From NCBI RefSeq assembly GCF_009363615.1, contig NZ_CP045386.1:1-64000 (forward strand): a DNA stretch of 64,000 nt, written 5' to 3'. Below the pieces are notes generated by a model. That model saw nothing but the letters and a program-made list of their open reading frames with translations. It did not search any database and had not been told where the DNA came from. The DNA comes from Ruegeria sp. THAF33 (GTDB taxonomy: Bacteria; Pseudomonadota; Alphaproteobacteria; Rhodobacterales; Rhodobacteraceae). Position 1 is the first letter of the stretch, and every line of letters begins with the position of its first letter. The translations under genes and the position numbers were made by a program. This document shows, piece after piece, positions 1 to 8,361 of this stretch.

Positions 1-1
1 G

Positions 2-1465
2 ATCCTTGACGGACAGCAGCGTTTGACCGCACTAAACATCGGTCTGCAGGGTTCAATGTCCATGAAAAAGCCGCGGATGCGATGGACCAGCGACAACGCG
101 TTTCCGGCCACGACGTTGTATTTCAATCTCACTGATGCGCCAGAAGACGACGAAGAAGGCGAGACATTTCATTTCAGGTTTCATGAACGGCCGCCAGAGG
201 GAGACGACATCTGGTTTCCGGTGCCAAAGTTGCTCAGCCTGACAAAAGGCGTTCCCATGCTGTCGTGGTTGCAGTCGCAGGGGCTGGGTGGCGAGGACCT
301 AAACCGGGCCTTCTCCCGCCTCGATTGCCTCTACGATGTCATCAACACAGAGAAACACATTGCCTACTTCGTCGAGGAACGGCAAGATATCGACCGGGTC
401 CTCCAGATCTTCATCCGGATGAACTCGGGCGGAATTGTCCTGTCCTATTCCGACCTGCTCCTGAGCATTGCCACGGCGCAATGGACGAATAGAGACGCGC
501 GGAAGGAAGTCCAGTCCCTCGTCGACGACATGAACAATGTCGGCAACGGCTTTCGATTCGACAAAGATCTGGTCCTCAAGGCCGGGCTAATGCTGCTTGA
601 CGTGCAAAGCGTTGGGTTCAAAGTCGAGAACTTCAACCGCAGCAACATGGAACTGCTGGAAGCAAACTGGGATAGCGTGCGCGAAGCCCTGGTCCGTTCC
701 GTGCAACTCGTCTCCGATTTTGGATTCGACGACACGAACCTGCGAGCAGACAGCGCTCTCCTCCCCATCGCCTACTACATACATCGCCGGGGCCTGCGGC
801 AAACCTATCTCTACGCGCAGGCTGAACATGAAGACCGAGAGCACATCCGGCGCTGGCTAATGCGATCGTTTCTCAAGCCGTCCGGGATCTGGGGGAGCGG
901 GCTCGACACGCTCTTGACGGCGCTGCGAACCATTGTCCGTGAGTCGGCAGCGGACGGTTTCCCTGTTGCAGCTATTGAGGCCGAGATGGCCCGGCGCGGG
1001 AAAGGACTCGCCTTCTCAGACGAGGAAGTCGAAGAGCTGTGTGCCATGCGCTACGGCGATCGCCGGCTCTTCTGCCTTCTCACCTTGCTTTACGATTTCG
1101 TCGATACCCGCAACAACTTCCACATCGATCACTTCTACCCGCGAAGCCGCTTCACAGTTGCCAGGCTGAAGGCGGAGGGTGTCCCAGATGGGGATCTCGA
1201 ACGACTACGTAGCCAAGTTGATGAGGTCGCCAATCTCCAACTGCTTGAAGGCGGACCGAATATCGAAAAGGCAGCCAAGTGGCCTCATGACTGGCTGGAA
1301 ACCCGGTTTGGCAGTAGTGACGAACCGGGAAATTCGAAAACGCGAAGTGCCTATCTTGACCGTCATGACCTTGTCGACGTAGCGCCCGGAATTCAGGATT
1401 TTGACAGGTTGTATGAGGTGCGTCGCGCCGCAATCCAAAAGAAGCTGGTCGCAATTCTTGCTTGA
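2..1465 (+). CDS. GmrSD-like DUF262/DUF1524 protein, 5' partial
   Basis: The reading frame is open from the left edge and begins with ILDGQQRLTAL (nt 2-34), the DGQQR signature of DUF262, so the true start lies outside the window; the TTG at 23 is internal. The C-terminal part carries HIDHFYPRS (near nt 1120-1150), the His-rich motif of DUF1524, an HNH-like nuclease fold. In known GmrSD enzymes DUF262 (ParB/Srx-like NTPase) and DUF1524 together form a modification-dependent type IV restriction enzyme acting on modified phage DNA. Family assignment rests on these motifs. A role in phage defence is inferred from the family. Only the extreme N-terminus appears to be missing. Confidence 0.8.
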   Translation: MLDGQQRLTALNIGLQGSMSMKKPRMRWTSDNAFPATTLYFNLTDAPEDDEEGETFHFRFHERPPEGDDIWFPVPKLLSLTKGVPMLSWLQSQGLGGEDLNRAFSRLDCLYDVINTEKHIAYFVEERQDIDRVLQIFIRMNSGGIVLSYSDLLLSIATAQWTNRDARKEVQSLVDDMNNVGNGFRFDKDLVLKAGLMLLDVQSVGFKVENFNRSNMELLEANWDSVREALVRSVQLVSDFGFDDTNLRADSALLPIAYYIHRRGLRQTYLYAQAEHEDREHIRRWLMRSFLKPSGIWGSGLDTLLTALRTIVRESAADGFPVAAIEAEMARRGKGLAFSDEEVEELCAMRYGDRRLFCLLTLLYDFVDTRNNFHIDHFYPRSRFTVARLKAEGVPDGDLERLRSQVDEVANLQLLEGGPNIEKAAKWPHDWLETRFGSSDEPGNSKTRSAYLDRHDLVDVAPGIQDFDRLYEVRRAAIQKKLVAILA

Positions 1466-1510
1466 GACCGCCCTATTCTGCACTCAGCCTGAATCGACCC
1501 CAAATAGTAA

Positions 1511-1603
1511 ATGCACTCCATGAACGATAATTCAACACAAGCCGCCAAGCTCGAAGTGTCACGCGATGATCTATACGATCAGGTCTGGTCAAAGCCGATG
1601 ACA
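1511..1603 (+). pseudogene. 5' remnant of a LEVSR-type island/plasmid protein
   Basis: The first ~31 residues of a 96-codon frame contain LEVSRDDLYDQVWSKPMT, resembling the N-terminus of a conserved island/plasmid protein family (LEVSREELYEQVW type), which in full-length members continues into an HTH-like segment. Here the similarity stops after the PMT and the frame continues into low-complexity, Trp-rich sequence unlike any protein, so only the 5' end survives. Family recall is from memory, without a search. Confidence 0.45.
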
Positions 1604-1822
1604 CATTGGGCCTTTTGGTCACTCTGGGCGGTGCGGTCGAATAACTGTTGTCTTGTTAGTCTTCGTGGGGAATCTAATCCCAGCCGGTCAGATAACGCGC
1701 TGTGGGATCAAGCGGACATGGGCCGATACCAGCGCCTTCATTTTGTCCCACGGTACGACAGAGTTTTTTGGTGGGATTGTGGGAGAAAACTGGTGTTCTA
1801 ACACTCAATAATGGAGCAAATC

Positions 1823-2056
1823 ATGAACGCCAAAACGAAAAGCCCCGCTGGTCTGCCCTCGAAGAAACATGGCATGAAGTCCGGAAAGAACCGCGACAAC
1901 AAATCTCCCAAGTCCGGGAAAGCCCCTCGGGTGCCGATGACAACGGAAGCTGTCCGGCGCATCGAACAAAGCAAGACGCCCGACAGTGGATTTGTAGACC
2001 GCGCCCGAAAAACGGTTGCCCACGGCCGCCCGAAGCAACCGGCACGTCAGCCCTGA
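1823..2056 (+). CDS. small basic hypothetical protein (77 aa)
   Basis: The ATG at 1823 is preceded by a GGAG ribosome site seven bases upstream. The product is very rich in Lys, Arg, Ser and Pro over its first 45 residues. It then has a short segment (TTEAVRRIEQSK, then GFVDRARKTVAHG) resembling small plasmid-borne proteins with AARIQSA/SFAARAQRAA repeats. No enzyme motif, signal peptide or membrane segment is visible. The function is unknown. Confidence 0.5.
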   Translation: MNAKTKSPAGLPSKKHGMKSGKNRDNKSPKSGKAPRVPMTTEAVRRIEQSKTPDSGFVDRARKTVAHGRPKQPARQP

Positions 2057-2091
2057 TGCTATGACTTGAGCACAGCCTTGCTGAATTGGGA

Positions 2092-3351
2092 TCAGAGGCC
2101 AAATTCGGCAAGGCGCTTCCTATGGTTGTCCAATGCGCTATCGTAGATCAGCGGCCAATCCTGCCAAACATCGTGCAAGTCTTGAAGCATTGTCAGATTG
2201 TTGAGCTTGCAACTTGCGTATTCCCACACACGCTCAATGTAACTCATGAACCCAGCGATGTGTCCGTAGATTCGCAGCCGAAGAAGCTCATTTTCCCACG
2301 GCACATCCTCATCGTCTGACAATGCACTCTGCAATGTCCCATCTGGTCGTGAATCCTTCGCGACTTCGATCGTTCGGCAAATGTCTTCAACTGCTTTGAA
2401 TGTAAGCGGCTTCTGGCCCGACAGAATCCCGTTCAACTTTCGAACATCATATTCGCTTCCATTGGCGCGGTCCGGGTGTTTTGCCAAAAGGTTGTGGATC
2501 TGGCGGGCAACGCTGGTCGGGCCTCGACTGCCCGTTCGCGGAGCACCATGGTGAACTCGCTCAAATTCAGCGACGGCGGCGATCCAGGCGGGCCCACTCG
2601 ACCATCTCTGCCCGCCATTTTCAGTCGGCTGAGGTGTCGGGTTCAGAATTGGGTTGTCCTCCTCGCCAGGCGCGGCCGCTGCCGCCGAAACGAGTGCCAG
2701 TTGCCACATCATACCGGTCTGAAACGCCAATCGCCCCAATCGTTCCGCATCGAGGCTTGTTTCGCGTTCCACATACCTTTGCAGAGCTGTTCCTTCGGGC
2801 AATCCTTTCAGGCAAGTCTTTATCAGATCCTTTTCGGGGATCTTGCCTTGTTCCAAAGCGATGCCGTTCCGCTCCGGCTCAGAAAAAGCTTCGATGAACG
2901 AGGCAAATAAAGCTCGCGACGTGTTCGAGCCTGGAGCCGATGTACCAGAACGGCTGACTTCCATACCCAAAAGAAGTGAAGTTGGTCCGCCGCACCATTT
3001 TGCGAACTCGTCGAAGGACAAAGCGTACTTCTCTTGGAAGGTATTGAGAGAGGCATCAAGGTCGGCGAGGTTGAATCTTTTTGCTTCTTTTCGGTCGGCC
3101 CGATCGGCCCAATGATCCAGGAGCTGTGTAAAGAAAGCCCGCATCTTCTTACTACCAAGGGAGACTGCCTCGGTATCGGGAATACGATCTTTCATTTTGC
3201 GGAGTCGGTCGGCTTCGCGAGCTTGCGTTTCTGTAAGGCTGCTGTTGCGAGCAAGAAAAGGAACATGCTTCGGTTGAATGTTGGGCCGCGCTGCGCCGAG
3301 GTCCGCGCAGTACGCATTCATCAGGGGGCCTTTGAAAGGATAGCTGATCAT
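2092..3351 (-). CDS. hypothetical protein (419 aa)
   Basis: This is a long uninterrupted frame with normal amino-acid composition and no signal peptide or transmembrane segment. Residues about 270-335 (ARQIHNLLAKH to FKAVEDICRTIEV) look like a helical segment that could contain a helix-turn-helix, with conserved-looking LNGILSGQKPLTFKAVED. I do not recognise the family. The start could be the first ATG or the second in-frame ATG ten codons later (MNAYCADL), as neither has a clear ribosome site. It stands alone, with no operon partner on the minus strand. Cytoplasmic location is inferred. Confidence 0.6.
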   Translation of the reverse strand: MISYPFKGPLMNAYCADLGAARPNIQPKHVPFLARNSSLTETQAREADRLRKMKDRIPDTEAVSLGSKKMRAFFTQLLDHWADRADRKEAKRFNLADLDASLNTFQEKYALSFDEFAKWCGGPTSLLLGMEVSRSGTSAPGSNTSRALFASFIEAFSEPERNGIALEQGKIPEKDLIKTCLKGLPEGTALQRYVERETSLDAERLGRLAFQTGMMWQLALVSAAAAAPGEEDNPILNPTPQPTENGGQRWSSGPAWIAAVAEFERVHHGAPRTGSRGPTSVARQIHNLLAKHPDRANGSEYDVRKLNGILSGQKPLTFKAVEDICRTIEVAKDSRPDGTLQSALSDDEDVPWENELLRLRIYGHIAGFMSYIERVWEYASCKLNNLTMLQDLHDVWQDWPLIYDSALDNHRKRLAEFGL

Positions 3352-3478
3352 CGCAGTAGTCAGTTTTTTTGGGGTCTTGTGTTGATTGGAGCTGATTGGA
3401 GGGAAGTGCTATCGAATTGTTGCAGCTACAGAGGGATCCCCTGTTAAATGCTCTTGCCAGAAGGTTTTTCGAGTGGCT

Positions 3479-4132
3479 TCAGAGCCGATGTTGAACCGAT
3501 CCATCAGTGAGGATGACGTCCTCCATGGGGATATCCCAAGGCATCGGGAATATTGTCGGAATGCGACAGTCGGCAAACCCGACCCCTACCACTCGTGGTA
3601 AGAGATCAAACTGAGCTAGTGTACGGTCATAGTAACCACCGCCGTTGCCAAGGCGAAAGCAGGCATCGTCAACCCCCAGCAATGGCGTGACTACAACGTC
3701 CGGGATCAAATCTGGTCCGTTCGTAGGAACCGGAATATTCCATATGCCACGAACCATCTTACATCCCGGAAACCAAGGTCGGAAAACCAGCGGTGCGTTT
3801 TTTTCTAGGACCACTGGCAATAGAACAGTTGCGCCTGCGGCCTGGACGCGGGCCATCCAGTCACGTAAATCCGGTTCGCCGCGAATTGGCCAGTATACGG
3901 CAATCTTCATGCCTTTCTGTGGTGCGATAAGTGTATCAAGCGCCCTAGAAAGCGTTTGCGTCATGACGGCCCGTTCCGATGTGGATACATGCCGCCGCGC
4001 ATCCAGCAATCGAACACGTTCGCCTCTCCGGAATCGAGCGACATCTCGCAGGGTATCGGGGTCAACCAGTTGCCCGTTCACCAACATGTGAGCCATGCAA
4101 GGACTTGAACCACCTCTGTCGTCTTGCGCCAT
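3479..4132 (-). CDS. 5-formyltetrahydrofolate cyclo-ligase family protein
   Basis: The C-terminal half carries the family signature LGNGGGYYDRTLA (about residues 160-172), the phosphate/folate-binding loop of 5,10-methenyltetrahydrofolate synthetase. Family members convert 5-formyl-THF to 5,10-methenyl-THF with ATP, salvaging a folate storage form. The N-terminus has an extra segment of about 30 residues (SSPCMAHML) before the usual core, a form seen in alphaproteobacterial homologues. The start at 4132 agrees with that extended form, but a later Met (MAHML) is possible. It is single-gene, with no adjacent folate genes. The homocysteine methyltransferase-like gene 7 kb away is also a C1-type enzyme, but no operon links them. 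Confidence 0.88.
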   Translation of the reverse strand: MAQDDRGGSSPCMAHMLVNGQLVDPDTLRDVARFRRGERVRLLDARRHVSTSERAVMTQTLSRALDTLIAPQKGMKIAVYWPIRGEPDLRDWMARVQAAGATVLLPVVLEKNAPLVFRPWFPGCKMVRGIWNIPVPTNGPDLIPDVVVTPLLGVDDACFRLGNGGGYYDRTLAQFDLLPRVVGVGFADCRIPTIFPMPWDIPMEDVILTDGSVQHRL

Positions 4133-4221
4133 GCTTCTTTCTTTGCGGGTGAAAAACCGGTGCGTGATGGATTACACAAAATCAGCAAGATGGGAATCCC
4201 TGCGATTCAGGTTTTCGGCGG

Positions 4222-4335
4222 AACGCTTTAAAGGTAGACAGCCGCGCGATCCTCCGCGCCGCGTCCGAGGCGCAGAAGGCCGTGGATTACATCATGGCTG
4301 GCGCCGCGCGGGCCGACCGGGTGGGAACTGAATGA
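4222..4335 (+). pseudogene. 3' remnant of an ArdC-like antirestriction gene
   Basis: One plus-strand frame, ending at TGA 4333-4335, reads LKVDSRAILRAASEAQKAVD and so on. This resembles the C-terminal end of ArdC-type antirestriction/zincin proteins (DxRAIFxAASxAQ...A..L), which are common on conjugative elements. Nothing of the N-terminal ssDNA-binding or metallopeptidase region is present upstream, so this is a decayed fragment of about 35 codons. The assignment is from a short motif only. Confidence 0.45.
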
Positions 4336-4384
4336 AGGCAAAACATAGACCTCGAATCAGGTGAGGCGTGATGCGGCGCGGGTG

Positions 4385-5779
4385 CTAGGGGCTCGGCGGC
4401 AAGCCATTCGGCCCGAGCGACGTGGTCTTTTCCAGAAAGACGAAGCCGAATCTCAGAAACCCCAACGCGTATTCGTCGGCATACTGGAACGACACCTGCA
4501 ACGCACGGCTCCGGTCGACGCCCTTGCCCCAGGATTGCCAATGCTTCGCCGAGGGCGTGTCGCCGGTCCGGTCGTGCTCAATCCCCTTGGCCGTGACCGT
4601 GGTCAGGCCGGACCCGTAGCCGGCGGCGAACTCAGCGAGGTTCCAAGCATTGCCAATCTCGACGAAGGGTTTCTGACCCGGAACCGCAAGACGCGCGCGG
4701 TGGTCGGAGAGGCACTTGGTCACATCGCGTCCGAAATCGACCATCAGCCGCTCGATCTCAGCTTCGCTTGTGTTGACCATCGGAACGGCGACATGGCACC
4801 CCAGTGTAACGCGCGAGAGGTCCGCGGAATGCTCGGACCAGCTGGTCTTGCAGCTGGCGTCAGAGATCGGCGGGTTTGGGATCTTTTCGGCACCGTAGCC
4901 GTCCCGCCCGCGTTCGGCCGAACCGATCCCGCCGTAGCGCGCGCCACTCTCACTCAGCCAGTAGTGACGGGTCAGGAAGGTAACGCTGCTCAGAAGCTCG
5001 CCGAACCGGCGGCATTGCAGCTTGACGGTGCGGGACGGGATGTATTCGTCGACGAACCTGTCGCGCTGTCTGGTCGTGTCGCATTCTTTCCGGATCGAAC
5101 CCATGTAGGACATCTCGTCGATCTCGCGGTCGAAATATTCCGGCGTGAAGCGCCGCAGCGCGAAGTCGTAGGCCGCGACCCGCTTGGCGAGCTCGTCCGG
5201 CAGGTATCCGTCGACGGGCTCGGCAGCGCGGAACAAGGCTTTGAACCGGTCGTAGGCGGTAATCAACTTTTTGTCGTCATTGTTCTCCGTCGCGATGATC
5301 CCAGTCAGAAGCGTGCCGTAGGTCAGTTCGCAGACGGCAGCGACCTTCTCGACCACCTCGGGGCTCATGTTCTTACGAAATTGGATCAGGGTTTCTCTCG
5401 AGTTTCGGGTCAGCGCGTCTCGTAGCACCGCGTGGTCAACGAACGCGGCCGGAGCGTAGCCGTAGAAGAAGTTGTCCAGAATCTGGAGCGTGGCGAAGAG
5501 GTTGAGTCGGTCGCTTTCCCGAAAGACATACTTGAGAAGCTCCGCGCTCCGGGCATCGGCGCGCGCGCCGGCGAGCGTGTCGAGGTCATGGCAGACGCGA
5601 GCCGTCAGCATCAGCGTGGCCAGCTCGGAGTCCCCGTCCAGAAGCCCGGCAACCGTGTCGAAGGGCGCCTGCGAGTCCGCCGCTTCGAGCGCGGTGCAAA
5701 AGGCGCGTTGCTGCTGCGCCGCCGCCCCCGTCGGAAGCGCCACCAAGGCCAGCGTGATGAGGGCGTGTTTCAGAACCAT
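4385..5779 (-). CDS. secreted hypothetical protein (464 aa)
   Basis: The N-terminus (MVLKHALITLALVALPTGAAAQQ) is a typical Sec signal peptide with an AxA cleavage site, so the mature protein should be periplasmic. The mature part has five scattered Cys residues (for example ECDTT, LQCRRF, ASCKTSW, LGCHV, KCLSDH), which could form disulfides. No enzyme motif is recognised. It is followed by a gap on both sides and is not part of an obvious operon. The long plus-strand frames opposite it are codon-bias shadows. Confidence 0.65.
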   Translation of the reverse strand: MVLKHALITLALVALPTGAAAQQQRAFCTALEAADSQAPFDTVAGLLDGDSELATLMLTARVCHDLDTLAGARADARSAELLKYVFRESDRLNLFATLQILDNFFYGYAPAAFVDHAVLRDALTRNSRETLIQFRKNMSPEVVEKVAAVCELTYGTLLTGIIATENNDDKKLITAYDRFKALFRAAEPVDGYLPDELAKRVAAYDFALRRFTPEYFDREIDEMSYMGSIRKECDTTRQRDRFVDEYIPSRTVKLQCRRFGELLSSVTFLTRHYWLSESGARYGGIGSAERGRDGYGAEKIPNPPISDASCKTSWSEHSADLSRVTLGCHVAVPMVNTSEAEIERLMVDFGRDVTKCLSDHRARLAVPGQKPFVEIGNAWNLAEFAAGYGSGLTTVTAKGIEHDRTGDTPSAKHWQSWGKGVDRSRALQVSFQYADEYALGFLRFGFVFLEKTTSLGPNGLPPSP

Positions 5780-6045
5780 AACACATCTCTAACCAGACAC
5801 GGTCCGAGTGTCACGCTGATCGCCCCGCCACGCAAGCCGAGACGGTCCCGGTCCGGTGAGTCAACACGACCGCCATCGGTTGAGCGATGGGTTCTGGCAC
5901 AGGGAAGGGCGGTGAACTTGTCTGGATATTTATTCGAGTGCGCTCCTCCGACCTCCCAGTCCAAGGCCTCACACACCTAAAGCGTCAAAACGGTCGTTTT
6001 TGCCCGTGACAGAAACGTATGGGTTTTGGCCGGTGCCTGGGATGC

Positions 6046-6576
6046 CTAGTATATTTTGTCTTCGCCCATTTCCCTTAGAACGTTTGCGAGCTCGCGAGCA
6101 AGATTATCGAACATTTCTGGTATTTGTCGGAACACAGGGGCGTGGCGGAGGTACACTTCGCGCTGATTAGGGGCATCCTTTAGAAGTTTATAGGCGGCTT
6201 CAGCTTCTTGAGCGAGGTTTGCGATCTGGGTACCAAGCTTAGGGGCAACGCTCAGTATTTTTTCAGACCGTGCTGTGCTTTGCACGATGGACAGCGTCTC
6301 GATTGTGTCTTCAAGTAAGCGACCACACAAGGACGCTGCAAAATCAACATCTCGCCTCTGGTCTTCTTCTTGAAGCAATCTATCAAGATTATAGCTGAGG
6401 TCTCCCCTCATACCAGAGGTATAGTTTACCTTTCGAAGCAAGGATTGGACTTCACGATAGTGTGCCCGATGGTCTTGTTTATCGCGGAATTCCTGAAGCT
6501 CAGATATTGAGTCAAGAGCAGCGCCGAAGATGGAAAAAATTTGCTTTCCTATGAGCAGAAATGGGTTGTCTCCCAC
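6046..6576 (-). CDS. hypothetical helical protein (176 aa)
   Basis: An intact frame with ATG start, a GGAGG-type site upstream (AGGAGGTTTTTT) and strongly helical, charged sequence without signal peptide or membrane segments. Its codon use is less GC-rich than its neighbours, which suggests separate acquisition. The family is not recognised. The IS3 element begins only 36 bp upstream of the start codon, so the native promoter has probably been displaced and expression may depend on the element's end. Confidence 0.55.
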   Translation of the reverse strand: MGDNPFLLIGKQIFSIFGAALDSISELQEFRDKQDHRAHYREVQSLLRKVNYTSGMRGDLSYNLDRLLQEEDQRRDVDFAASLCGRLLEDTIETLSIVQSTARSEKILSVAPKLGTQIANLAQEAEAAYKLLKDAPNQREVYLRHAPVFRQIPEMFDNLARELANVLREMGEDKIY

Positions 6577-6691
6577 AAAAAAACCTCCTTCGCAAAGAAC
6601 ATCAAAAAAACTTGTCTGACGTCAGCGCCAATGGGACAGTTTAGGTCGATTTGATAAGAGAGGGTTTCTGGCTCATCGTAACCGCCAAGGA

Positions 6692-7072
6692 GTGGAGATG
6701 AGAAAGAAACCCGGAACCAAGCAGAGCCACGGTGAGAAGGTCGTAAAAGACATTCGCCGTGCGACCCGCAAACAGTACTCCGCAGAAGAGAAGATCAGGA
6801 TCGTGCTGGACGGCCTAAAAGGTGAGGACCGCATTGCAGAGCTGTGCCGTCGTGAGGGCATCGCGCAGAGCCTTTATTACAGCTGGTCCAAGGAATTCCT
6901 GGAAGCCGGCAAGAAACGTCTGGCAGGCGACACGGCCCGCGCGGCAACTTCCACCGAAGTGAAGGATCTGAGACGGGAAGCCCGTGATCTGAAGGAGGTG
7001 GTTGCCGAACAGGCCCTGGAATTGCGCCTGCTCAAAAAAAGCATGATTGCGGATGGGGACGACGGCGAATGA
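6692..7072 (+). CDS. IS3-family transposase OrfA
   Basis: OrfA of the element: a basic N-terminus, then a helix-turn-helix (YSAEEKIRIVLDGLKGEDRIAELCRREGIAQ, summarised as HTH_Tnp_1, residues about 30-60) and a C-terminal leucine-rich coiled coil (residues about 90-118). It binds the terminal repeats in the IS3 model. It overlaps orfB by four bases (ATGA). An A7 run at 7034-7040 near its 3' end would allow -1 slippage into the orfB frame, which is open across the junction, giving the OrfAB fusion transposase typical of IS3 elements. Confidence 0.9.
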   Translation: MEMRKKPGTKQSHGEKVVKDIRRATRKQYSAEEKIRIVLDGLKGEDRIAELCRREGIAQSLYYSWSKEFLEAGKKRLAGDTARAATSTEVKDLRREARDLKEVVAEQALELRLLKKSMIADGDDGE

Positions 7073-8049
7073 GATACCCTGCATCTGAAAAGCTGGAGAT
7101 CATCCGTCTGGTCGAAGGCTCGCATCTGCCGACCAAGCGCACTTTGGAAAAGCTGGGCATCCCGAAGACCACCTTCTATCGCTGGTATGGCCTGTATCTG
7201 TCGGGTGGTCCTGAGGCGCTTGAGGATCGCAGTCCCAAGCCCTCACGGGTCTGGAACCGCATTCCGCAGCCGATGCGTGAGAAGATCAAGGACCTGGCTT
7301 TGAAGGAAAGCGATCTGTCGCCGCGTGAGTTGGCCGTGCAGTTCACCGACACAGAAAAGTACTTTGTCTCAGAGGCTTCGGTCTATCGCATCCTCAAATC
7401 CTACGACCTGATCACCAGCCCGGCCTATGTGGTTCTATCGGCGGCCGACGAGTTCCACGACAAAACCACTCGGCCAAACCAGCTTTGGCAGACCGACTTT
7501 ACCTATCTGAAGGTGATCGGCTGGGGCTGGTTCTATCTCAGCACGATCCTGGACGACTACAGCCGATACATCATCGCCTGGAAACTTTGTACGACGATGA
7601 AGGCCGAGGATGTGACCGACACACTGGACCTCGCCTTGCACGCCTCAGGCTGTGATCAGGCAACGGTGCTGCACAAACCACGCCTGCTCAGCGACAACGG
7701 GTCCAGCTACATCTCTGGTGAGCTTGCCGAATGGCTGGAAGATCAGAAAATGGATCATGTTCGCGGGGCGCCATACCATCCGCAAACTCAGGGAAAGATC
7801 GAGCGCTGGCACCAGACTCTCAAGAACCACATCTTATTGGAAAACTACTATCTGCCCGGTGACCTTCAGCAGCAGATCAATGCTTTCGTCGATCACTACA
7901 ATCACCGGCGCTACCACGAAAGCTTACAGAACCTCACGCCCGCTGATGTCTACTTCGGACGCGGGCAGACCATTCTAAAACAACGAGAAAGGATCAAACA
8001 AAAGACAATCGAAACCAGGCGCTTGCTTCACCGCAAATCCGCCGCATAA
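7069..8049 (+). CDS. IS3-family transposase OrfB (DDE integrase)
   Basis: This is the catalytic subunit. An N-terminal HTH region (TLEKLGIPKTTFYRWY) precedes the rve integrase core with the DDE triad: Asp in QTDFTYLKV, Asp in LSDNGSSY and Glu in GKIERWHQTLK. The C-terminal NHRRYHESLQNLTPADV motif is the usual end of IS3-type OrfB. It is 326 residues and full length. The frame is -1 relative to orfA, so it can be made either as a fusion by frameshifting or from its own ATG by translational coupling. Confidence 0.93.
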   Translation: MRYPASEKLEIIRLVEGSHLPTKRTLEKLGIPKTTFYRWYGLYLSGGPEALEDRSPKPSRVWNRIPQPMREKIKDLALKESDLSPRELAVQFTDTEKYFVSEASVYRILKSYDLITSPAYVVLSAADEFHDKTTRPNQLWQTDFTYLKVIGWGWFYLSTILDDYSRYIIAWKLCTTMKAEDVTDTLDLALHASGCDQATVLHKPRLLSDNGSSYISGELAEWLEDQKMDHVRGAPYHPQTQGKIERWHQTLKNHILLENYYLPGDLQQQINAFVDHYNHRRYHESLQNLTPADVYFGRGQTILKQRERIKQKTIETRRLLHRKSAA

Positions 8050-8123
8050 TCAATCCAACCAGATGCGCCAGATCCTCTCTAAGCTCAGGTCGCCATCTGT
8101 CCCAAAATCCCTGACGACGGACA

Positions 8124-8361
8124 CTGCCTTAATCTGGCCTGAGTAGTTTACTACATCTGCCGAGAGTACTGCGGAAAGTCTGCGGTCTCCATTCATGTCT
8201 ATTGGTAACGCAAATTACGCTGCTTGGAAAAGGCAACATGATTTCCTGAACGTCGCGCATGTCCTAGTGAACGGTTTGGTGCAAAACTGAAAAGCTTGAC
8301 TGTGAATGCCTGCTTCGGGCTGGACCTGCCAAACATGCAAGCTGCGGAGAATGGCCGCTTC
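8124..8361. other. non-coding spacer between IS and DUF1254 repeat
   Basis: No frame in this stretch looks coding. The sequence resembles the degenerate intergenic spacers (stretches like GCGGAAAGTCTGCGG) scattered in roseobacter genomes, and no promoter or RNA gene could be supported. Confidence 0.4.

Larger units (their letters stand above)
6613..8123 (+). mobile_element. IS3-family insertion sequence (about 1.51 kb)
   Basis: Imperfect terminal inverted repeats of about 27 bp bound the element. The left end starts TGTCTGACGTCAG and the right end, reverse-complemented, starts TGTCCGTCGTCAG; both reach a shared GGGACAG. Inside are overlapping orfA and orfB frames as in IS3. No clear target-site duplication is seen: ACT lies left of the element and can be matched on the right (8123-8125) only if the terminal A is counted as target. 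Both reading frames are intact, so it may be mobile. Confidence 0.9.

Noticed and set aside
4361..5980. Long plus-strand frames (354 and 182 codons) opposite the secreted 464-residue gene
   Set aside because: Arg/Gly/Val-rich translations without family features; the minus-strand protein has a signal peptide and normal composition, so these are codon-bias shadows.
6610..8126. 3-bp ACT target-site duplication of the IS3 element
   Set aside because: It fits only if the terminal A of the right inverted repeat is counted as target; otherwise the flanks (ACT and CTG) differ.
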